Source: an uncultured Acetatifactor sp. (GTDB lineage Bacteria; Bacillota; Clostridia; Lachnospirales; Lachnospiraceae). Taken from it: DNA of 21,679 nt. The stretch is from NCBI GenBank assembly GCA_910586435.1, contig CAJUGT010000060.1, forward strand, positions 1 to 21,679, read 5' to 3'. The notes beneath the pieces are model-generated. The model searched no databases. It saw only the letters and a list, made by a program, of their open reading frames with translations, and was not told where the DNA came from. Every line of letters starts with the position of its first letter. Position 1 is the first letter of the stretch. The position numbers were made by a program, and so were the translations under genes. Below, piece by piece: positions 15,918 through 21,679 of this stretch.

Positions 15918-18095
15918 TTACGAAATCCGGGAAAACAGAATCTGATATGCCTGATAATCCCCGCCTCTCAGCGCTATGGGCATCCCGCAGGACATAAGCG
16001 CCGCTCCGGAATAAACCTGTCCCGTATCCTGGGCTTCATATTCTCCCGCAGCATCCAATCCCCGCAGCTTTACATAAATTACCGGCAGGTTCCCGTGAGT
16101 TTCCAGCGAAACCACACTGAGAAGCGCAGACTCCTTCTGAGAATCCACCACCATCCATGCCCCGAACTCCTCCCCAAAGGGATTGCTTAACCTGTAATAC
16201 TTCCCATTTTGCAGCAATGGTGCTGTCCTGTGGTATAGCGCCACCTGATTTTTTACCTGCTGTCTGTCTTCTTCACTTAATTTCCCCAAATCAAGTTCAT
16301 ATCCAAAGGCTCCGGTCATGGCAACCACCCCCCTGGTACTCATATCCGTAACACGTCCTGTCTGATGGTTTGGCACTGCGGATACATGCGCGCCCATGGC
16401 AGACAGGGGATATCCAAAAGAGGTCCCATATTGAATGCGCACCCTGTCTACGGCATCCGTATTGTCACTGCACCAAATCTGAGGGGTGTAATAAAGCATT
16501 CCCATATCAAATCTCCCGCCCCCGCCGGAACACCCCTCCCATAAAATGTGAGGAAATTCCGCTGTCAGCCGTTCAAGAAGGGAATACACTCCCAGCATAT
16601 AGTCATACAATACCCTGCCCTGTTCTTCCGTACTACCTGAATAGATATCCGCAAGGCTGCGATTCATATCCCATTTCACATAATCAATGGAACCCTGGTG
16701 TAATACAGAAGCTATTTTTTCATAAATGTACTGCACCACCTCTGGATTCGCGTAATCCAATACCAGTTGATTCCTGGCTCTCACCGGCCTTTTCCCCGGT
16801 ATCTTCATGGCCCATTGAGGATGCTCCCGATACAGATTACTGTCTTCCGAAACCATTTCCGGCTCAAACCATATGCCGAACCGCAGACCCATCTCATGAA
16901 TCTTTGCCGACAATTCCGATAAAGCGCAGCCTAATTTCCGTTCATTTACTTCCCAGTCCCCCAGGGAAGAATTATCGTCATCCCTGTGTCCAAACCAGCC
17001 GTCATCCATCACTACCATTTCTATTCCCAGTTCGGCCGCCTGCTGCGCCAGTCTGAGAATCGCTTCCCCATCAAAATCAAAATAGCACGCTTCCCAGCTG
17101 TTCACAAGGATCGGCCTGGCCTGATTCTTATATTCGCCCCTGCATACATGCTCTCTGATACATTGGTGAAAATGATGGGACAGTACACTCAGGCCTTCCC
17201 CTGAATATGACAGCACCGCTTCCGGTGCGTAAAATACTTCACCTTTGTGTAACGGATACGAAAACTGTTCTTCCGATAGCCCCATGACAAAACGTATTTG
17301 CTGAAACTGATCCTGCTCCACTTCCGCACTGAAGCTTCCGCTATACACATAAGAAACCCCATAGCATTCTCCCGTATCTTCCGTTGTGTCCGCCCCCGCA
17401 AGAATAACAAATGGATTATACTGATGGCTGGAACTCCCTCTGGTGCTGCCAATGGACTGCCTTCCATGGGAAACCTGCGTCCTCTGCATATTGCGCTCCA
17501 TGGCATGGCGGCCGTAAAATGTCATAAAATCTAATGGGCCAAATAAAAAGTCCAGGCATACGCTGGACACCTTTTCCAGATATACCTTCTCTCCTGACAC
17601 ATTTGTAATCCGCACGCTCCTGGTAATCATATCACATTCCTCAACAACGCCGTATAACAATGCCACTTCCAATCCCAGCCGCTCCTCTTTCAGGAGAATT
17701 TCCAAAGTCTGTGCCTCTTGGGCGTATACTGCCGGCAGCCCCGGAATAGAATATTTCCCCTCCCTGATGTGATGGCTGTCATAACGAAGGTCACACCCCA
17801 GGCAGCCATTCATTTCCTTCACCTTCAAGGCCGTATTGCGATAGTCCCCGGTCCCAAGGACCGGAAATTCCTGTGGGAGCACATCCAGGGAATACCCACG
17901 CTCCTGTCCGGCATCATAAGGGTTTCCTGAAAATCCCCTGTCAAAATAGGTCAGCATATACTCCATGGAAACATCCATCTTTTTTCCATAATATAAATGC
18001 AGCAAATAACCATACCGGTCCACTTTTATCTGATAAGTGGTATTCTGTGTATGCAGGAAAAACACCTGACTTTTCTCATCATATACAATTGCCAT
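15918..18095 (-). CDS. GH36 alpha-galactosidase (raffinose/melibiose), cytoplasmic
   Basis: A 725-residue family 36 alpha-galactosidase of the long tetrameric type, like Geobacillus AgaA and E. coli RafA. It should remove galactose from stachyose, raffinose and melibiose. The N-terminal beta-supersandwich covers about 1-320. The barrel contains MDDGWFGHRDDDNSSLGDW (363-381), RFGIWFEPEMVS (405-416), the nucleophile D476 in YVKWDMNRS, WEGCSGGGGRFD (519-530) and SDNTDAVDR (543-551), which holds the acid/base Asp. A short beta domain ends it. There is no signal peptide. ATG at 18095 is chosen because AGGAGG lies seven bases upstream; the ribosome site is the end of the repeat tail module. It sits 69 bases after the GH32 gene, so sucrose released from raffinose meets GH32 in the same cell. 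Confidence 0.93.
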   Translation of the reverse strand: MAIVYDEKSQVFFLHTQNTTYQIKVDRYGYLLHLYYGKKMDVSMEYMLTYFDRGFSGNPYDAGQERGYSLDVLPQEFPVLGTGDYRNTALKVKEMNGCLGCDLRYDSHHIREGKYSIPGLPAVYAQEAQTLEILLKEERLGLEVALLYGVVEECDMITRSVRITNVSGEKVYLEKVSSVCLDFLFGPLDFMTFYGRHAMERNMQRTQVSHGRQSIGSTRGSSSHQYNPFVILAGADTTEDTGECYGVSYVYSGSFSAEVEQDQFQQIRFVMGLSEEQFSYPLHKGEVFYAPEAVLSYSGEGLSVLSHHFHQCIREHVCRGEYKNQARPILVNSWEACYFDFDGEAILRLAQQAAELGIEMVVMDDGWFGHRDDDNSSLGDWEVNERKLGCALSELSAKIHEMGLRFGIWFEPEMVSEDSNLYREHPQWAMKIPGKRPVRARNQLVLDYANPEVVQYIYEKIASVLHQGSIDYVKWDMNRSLADIYSGSTEEQGRVLYDYMLGVYSLLERLTAEFPHILWEGCSGGGGRFDMGMLYYTPQIWCSDNTDAVDRVRIQYGTSFGYPLSAMGAHVSAVPNHQTGRVTDMSTRGVVAMTGAFGYELDLGKLSEEDRQQVKNQVALYHRTAPLLQNGKYYRLSNPFGEEFGAWMVVDSQKESALLSVVSLETHGNLPVIYVKLRGLDAAGEYEAQDTGQVYSGAALMSCGMPIALRGGDYQAYQILFSRIS

Positions 18096-18102
18096 GTTCA
18101 AG

Positions 18103-18148
18103 CCTCCTATTCCAATCACCATTTATGGCGATTTGTTCCGGTCTCTGC
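18103..18148 (-). repeat. Structured repeat, tail module only, between GH32 and GH36
   Basis: The minus strand reads GCAGAGACCGGAACAA, then ATCGCCAT-AA-ATGGTGAT (an 8 bp stem with one G-T pair), then TGGAATAGGAGG. Over 33 bases it matches the left-edge tail module at 31 positions (18104-18136 against 48-80). The long 5' hairpin arm and a 19-base hairpin insert present in the left copy are missing. Its last bases are the GH36 Shine-Dalgarno. Confidence 0.7.
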
Positions 18149-18164
18149 GCTGGATTGTTTCCTC

Positions 18165-19604
18165 TTATGGGGAGGGCGTAAAAATATGTGCCGCCGCGCC
18201 TGTGATGGCAGAACCCAATCCATAGACCACATTGCTGATCACATATTGCCCCCCATTGACAAACACTTCAATTAAATTTGGCTCCACAATAATATCCAGA
18301 TTGCATTGTTCCACACCCTCAGGGGTGCTGCAAACAACCGCAGGTCCTTTTGTCTTCCCGAACACTTTGCTTCGGTCGGTTTTTACCGCTCCCTGCTCCT
18401 TCCATATGCGGTATCCGCCAATATTCAATTCTTCTCCCTCTTCTAACTTTGCCTGAATCCTGCAAGGGGTATCTCCCGGAATAGATTGCGTCCCCTGTGG
18501 TTCTGTGGAAAAATACCTGTCCACTTCCGGATGAACCCTGAAAAATATATGACCATTTTCCACTTCAATCACTCTCGGAACGCACATCATCCCGTTCCAT
18601 GGCTTCTTCCCTTCCTCTTCCACCGCCTCTGGCATTCTCATCCACGCAATCATAACCCGCCTGCCATCCTTATCCACATTGGTTTGCGGCGCATACAAAT
18701 CCATTCCATAATCCACATACTGAAATTTCCCGGAAAGTCTCAGTTCGCAGCTCCTCCTGTCAAATTCTGCCAGTGAGCATACCGACAGACTTTCATATCC
18801 CTTTCCCGGCTCTCCGATATACATGGGGGAACCCATGAACACATACGTTTCCCCCAGCCGAAACAGGTCCGGACATTCCATAATTTTTCCAGGCATTCCA
18901 ACATTCTCAGGCCAGGCCCCTGAAGAGTTATCTTCCGGCCTTTCCCTCCAGGCAGGCTTATCAGACTCCCGTTCCATTTCCGAAAGCCCCTTTTCAGCCT
19001 GCCCAGAAGGAGACTGCCTGGGATACTGCGCTGCGTATTTCCACTTTTCTCCCTCCAGGCTGGTATAGAACAGCACCCGTCCCCTTGTTCTCTTATAGGT
19101 ACTGCCCAGAATCATGTAGTATGTCCCTTCCTCCTGCCATACCTTGGGGTCCCGTGTATTCACTGCGTCTCCAATGGCATCGTCCCTGAGCACGGGAATA
19201 ATCTGCCTCTTGCCATTCCAGTTATCAAAATGATACCCATCCTCCGAAATCAGCATGGCCTGACTGGTCTCAAATTGTTCTTTCCAAGCTCTGTGAATAT
19301 TTTCCTCCTCCGTTTCCAGATACCGTACCGCCGAATAATAAAGATACAATTTCCCCTCTACTTCCAATGCGCTTCCCGAGAACACTCCGTTTCTGTCATA
19401 AGATTTTGTGGGAAACAGCGCAATGTCCAAATGTTCCCAATGCACCAAATCTTCGCTTACCGCATGCCCCCAATGCATGGTTCCCCACATGGGCGCATAG
19501 GGAAAATACTGATAAAACAGATGATATTTTCCATGAAAGTAAATAAATCCATTGGGATCATTGATCCAGTTTCCCGGCGATTTCAAATGCAATGTGTTTT
19601 TCAT
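18165..19604 (-). CDS. GH32 beta-fructosidase / sucrose (or sucrose-6-phosphate) hydrolase
   Basis: A 479-residue family 32 enzyme expected to hydrolyse sucrose, or the fructose end of raffinose, inside the cell. The beta-propeller shows the nucleophile D16 in WINDPNGF (13-20), the transition-state Asp D152 in NTRDPKVW, and the acid/base E243 in MECPDLF. FSGSA (75-79) is also kept. The C-terminal beta-sandwich is present but compact. Unusually, about 40 hydrophilic residues rich in Glu, Ser, Pro and Trp (about 198-239) lie just before MECPDLF, where relatives usually have a short loop. Since a permease system is adjacent and no PTS gene is seen, plain sucrose is a more likely substrate than sucrose-6-phosphate. 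ATG at 19604 has GAAGG nine bases upstream. No signal peptide. Confidence 0.9.
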   Translation of the reverse strand: MKNTLHLKSPGNWINDPNGFIYFHGKYHLFYQYFPYAPMWGTMHWGHAVSEDLVHWEHLDIALFPTKSYDRNGVFSGSALEVEGKLYLYYSAVRYLETEEENIHRAWKEQFETSQAMLISEDGYHFDNWNGKRQIIPVLRDDAIGDAVNTRDPKVWQEEGTYYMILGSTYKRTRGRVLFYTSLEGEKWKYAAQYPRQSPSGQAEKGLSEMERESDKPAWRERPEDNSSGAWPENVGMPGKIMECPDLFRLGETYVFMGSPMYIGEPGKGYESLSVCSLAEFDRRSCELRLSGKFQYVDYGMDLYAPQTNVDKDGRRVMIAWMRMPEAVEEEGKKPWNGMMCVPRVIEVENGHIFFRVHPEVDRYFSTEPQGTQSIPGDTPCRIQAKLEEGEELNIGGYRIWKEQGAVKTDRSKVFGKTKGPAVVCSTPEGVEQCNLDIIVEPNLIEVFVNGGQYVISNVVYGLGSAITGAAAHIFTPSP

Positions 19605-19769
19605 ATACGGTGTCCTTCTCTTTCTATTCCAGTCCAGTCCCACAGTGTGGTGTGCTTTATACGCTTTCCCCTGACCGCTCTTTGGTCTGGAATTCTTTTA
19701 TTCAGCAACCTGCTTTATAACAATTCAGGCAGCACTTTCCGCAAGGTCACTGCCGTAATGGTTATAGCA
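19605..19769 (-). other. Intergenic leader of the GH32 gene
   Basis: This 165-base gap has no convincing gene. Short minus-strand inverted repeats are present: GGCAG with CTGCC just after the permease stop, GACC-N7-GGTC, and CCACA-C-TGTGG. ACTGGACTGGAATAG stands about 20 bases before the start, again resembling the repeat tail. No good -10/-35 pair or T run was found, so read-through from the permeases is likely. Confidence 0.4.
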
Positions 19770-20630
19770 TCATTTCACCGCTCCTGCCACCACGCCATTG
19801 ACAATCTGCCTCTGTAATACCACATACAGCGCAAGAATGGGAACCACGCAGAGCAGCAGCCCTGCCATTATTGTACCATAATCCGCCGAATATGTCCCAT
19901 AAAAACTATATGTGGACAACGGCAAAGTCAACAATTTTTTATCCGTCAGTACCAACGATGGAAGCAGGAAATCGTTCCAAAACGCCAGAGCGTTTAAGAT
20001 GACCATGGTGGAAATAATGGGTTTGAGCAGAGGGAACACAATCCCAAAAAAGGTCTGAGAATGTGTACAGCCGTCAATATATGCCGCCTCTTCCAGCGCA
20101 ATGGGGATGCTTCCGTTGATAAAACCATGGAACATAAACACGGACATAGCCATGGAAAATCCTGTGTGCATAAAGATTAACGTCAATCGGTGATTCAGAA
20201 TATTCAGTGTTCCTCCATATATGCTCACCAAAGGTATCATAATCGCCTGAAAAGGGATGATCATGGACGCCACCATAAGTCCAAAGGTAATCTTGGAAAC
20301 CAGATTCTTGTGCCGGACAATATAGTAGGCCAACATGGATGCCAGCAGCGTCACCAGCAACGTTGCCGAGACAGTTACAAGCAGTGAATTCTTGAACGCA
20401 TTCAGGAAATCCATCTGGGTAAAGGCTTTTACAAAATTATCAAATGACAGTCCCTTAATGGTAAATAGCCAGGAAAAGGGGCTTTTGATAATATCTCTCT
20501 TCTGCTTCAGAGAGTTGATAACCACCATAAGGAACGGAAACATATACGCCGCAAATATTACGATTAGTCCTGCCATGGACAGTATGTTGACAATCTTTTT
20601 CTTATTTCCTCCCACCGCCGTCTGTGCCAT
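19770..20630 (-). CDS. msmG: Sugar ABC transporter permease, MalG/MsmG type
   Basis: A 286-residue inner-membrane permease of the CUT1 carbohydrate importer family, with about six spans (first near 14-38). The cytoplasmic EAA loop that contacts the ATPase reads EEAAYIDGCTHSQ followed by FPLLKP. It pairs with the preceding permease; the shared TAATG (stop and start overlapping by one base) and AAGGAGG ten bases upstream indicate coupled translation. Likely substrates are raffinose-family oligosaccharides and sucrose, judged from the hydrolases downstream. No ATPase gene is in the window, so a shared MsmK-like ATPase elsewhere probably powers it. The symbol marks the family, not a proven orthologue. 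Confidence 0.9.
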   Translation of the reverse strand: MAQTAVGGNKKKIVNILSMAGLIVIFAAYMFPFLMVVINSLKQKRDIIKSPFSWLFTIKGLSFDNFVKAFTQMDFLNAFKNSLLVTVSATLLVTLLASMLAYYIVRHKNLVSKITFGLMVASMIIPFQAIMIPLVSIYGGTLNILNHRLTLIFMHTGFSMAMSVFMFHGFINGSIPIALEEAAYIDGCTHSQTFFGIVFPLLKPIISTMVILNALAFWNDFLLPSLVLTDKKLLTLPLSTYSFYGTYSADYGTIMAGLLLCVVPILALYVVLQRQIVNGVVAGAVK

Positions 20631-21502
20631 TATGCCTCGACCTCCTTTTTCTTAGTCAGATATACCTGAAGACCGCTGATACATGCTGTGATGACAAACA
20701 ATACCAGCGCCTCCGCCTGCCCTGTTCCGAACTGTCTGGATGTGAACGCTTTCTCGTACACATGCATTGCCGCCATCTCAGTGGTTCCGTAAGGGGCGCC
20801 CCCTGTGAGGGACAGGTTTACATCATATACCATAAACGCCCTGGACAATGTCAAAAATAAGCAGATAGTAATGGAGGACATCATGAGGGGCATGATAATG
20901 TTTTTCAACTTGATAAAACCCACTGCTCCGTCAATGCCGGCCGCTTCCATCACATCTTCACTCAATCCCATAAACCCTGCTACATAAATCAAAATCATAT
21001 ACCCTGACAGCTGCCACACAGATACCAGAACCAATGCGGCAAAGGCTTTTCCCGGATCAGACAGCCAGGACGCCTCAAACATGCTCCATCCCGTGCTTTC
21101 TCCCACACTTACAAATACCCTGGAAAACACAAACTGCCAAATATACCCCAGCACAATGCCTCCGATAAGGTTTGGGGTAAAGAAGCCTGCCCGAAAGAAG
21201 TTCTGTCCTTTGATTCCTCTTGTCAAAAGCCAGGCAATTCCAAACGCAAGCACATTTACAATCACCACCACCAATATTACATACTGGAAGGTCAGAAGCA
21301 GTGAACGCCAAAATTGGCCATCCCTTATTACCGCTCCGAAATTCCTCAGACCCACAAAATTTTTCTCCTGTGATACGCCGTTCCAATCTGTCAGTGTCAG
21401 GTACACACCATAGAGAAATGGAACAATCAGAACTGCCAGAAAACAGAACAATCCGGGTAATGCAAATACGCAGAAATCTTTTCCGCCGCTTTTCGATTTC
21501 AT
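20630..21502 (-). CDS. msmF: Sugar ABC transporter permease, MalF/MsmF type
   Basis: A 290-residue membrane protein of the CUT1 importer family. It has a short basic N-terminus, about six spans (first near 11-35) and the EAA loop MEAAGIDGAVGF followed by IIMPLM. It would form the translocation pore with the next permease. ATG at 21502 is chosen because AGGAG lies seven bases upstream; an in-frame extension to 21535 runs into the structured repeat and has no ribosome site. That ribosome site is the end of the 101-base repeat unit. In such operons the solute-binding protein gene normally precedes this one and would lie beyond the right edge. Substrate assignment rests on context. Confidence 0.9.
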   Translation of the reverse strand: MKSKSGGKDFCVFALPGLFCFLAVLIVPFLYGVYLTLTDWNGVSQEKNFVGLRNFGAVIRDGQFWRSLLLTFQYVILVVVIVNVLAFGIAWLLTRGIKGQNFFRAGFFTPNLIGGIVLGYIWQFVFSRVFVSVGESTGWSMFEASWLSDPGKAFAALVLVSVWQLSGYMILIYVAGFMGLSEDVMEAAGIDGAVGFIKLKNIIMPLMMSSITICLFLTLSRAFMVYDVNLSLTGGAPYGTTEMAAMHVYEKAFTSRQFGTGQAEALVLFVITACISGLQVYLTKKKEVEA

Positions 21503-21515
21503 AGTTTCTCTCCTA

Positions 21516-21679
21516 TTCCAGTGCCGTCTCTGCACTTCGGTGCCCCAACCAGGGAAGGGTTATTCAGCCGCATATGCGTCTGAAAACCCTTCCGGGCACC
21601 TTCGTTCCGAGACTGTTTCCAGTGCCGTCTCTGCACTTCGGTGCCCCAACCAGGGAAGGGTTATTCAGCCGCATATGCG
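21516..21679 (-). repeat. Tandem 101-base structured repeat before the permease genes (runs off the right edge)
   Basis: One full unit (21516-21616) and the first 63 bases of a second (21617-21679) are identical over those 63 bases. On the minus strand each unit folds into one long hairpin: GTCTC (21613-21609) with GAGAC (21530-21526), GGTGCCC (21600-21594) with GGGCACC (21545-21539), GGAAGGGTT (21593-21585) with AACCCTTCC (21561-21553), TTCAG (21584-21580) with CTGAA (21567-21563), and the tip CGCATATGCG. It ends in CACTGGAATAGGAG, the permease ribosome site. The total copy number is unknown. Confidence 0.8.

Noticed and set aside
21575..21605. A CcpA cre box near the permease operon
   Set aside because: TGAAAACCCT resembles half of a cre site, but the second half and the central CG do not fit, and the bases are explained by the hairpin stem.
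21516..21679. CRISPR array
   Set aside because: The repeated unit is 101 bases with no unique spacers; the copies are directly adjoining and each folds into a single long hairpin.

Overview
The window reads as about 21.7 kb of chromosome from an anaerobic gut Firmicute, most likely Lachnospiraceae. This is inferred from strong AGGAG/GGAGG ribosome sites, moderate GC, the gene families present and protein style; no rRNA or marker gene is available to settle it. All twelve genes lie on the minus strand, so transcription runs from high to low coordinates. No tRNA, rRNA, insertion sequence, integrase or CRISPR array was seen.

Region 1 (21679 to about 12929) is a raffinose-family oligosaccharide and sucrose operon. 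It starts with a tandem structured repeat at the right edge, then two MalF/MalG-type sugar ABC permeases, a GH32 sucrose hydrolase, a GH36 alpha-galactosidase, a PfkB fructokinase and a GH13 amylosucrase-like enzyme. The expected logic is import of raffinose or stachyose, removal of galactose by GH36, splitting of the resulting sucrose by GH32, phosphorylation of fructose by PfkB, and transfer of the glucosyl unit of sucrose into alpha-glucan by the amylosucrase. The solute-binding protein is not in the window and probably lies beyond the right edge. No MsmK-type ATPase or transcription regulator is present.

Region 2 (about 12830 to 5931) is different in kind: two ABC exporter half-transporters followed by two MutS-fold ATPases, tightly packed, with a promoter-like sequence of its own in front. 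Both MutS-like proteins lack the mismatch-recognition domains and both carry Asn-Glu where MutS has Asp-Glu in Walker B. I do not recognise this four-gene module as a characterised system, and it is the best candidate for something undescribed.

Region 3 (5930 to 296) returns to sugar metabolism: a YicI-type GH31 alpha-xylosidase with a terminator after it, then a 7TM diguanylate cyclase that appears co-transcribed with a GH27 alpha-galactosidase.

The gaps between genes are also notable. A family of structured repeats occurs at both ends of the window and, as a tail module, between GH32 and GH36. The two ends differ in the centre of the hairpin but keep base pairing, and the tail of the element supplies the Shine-Dalgarno sequence of the next gene. 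Related hairpin-rich leaders precede pfkB and follow GH27.
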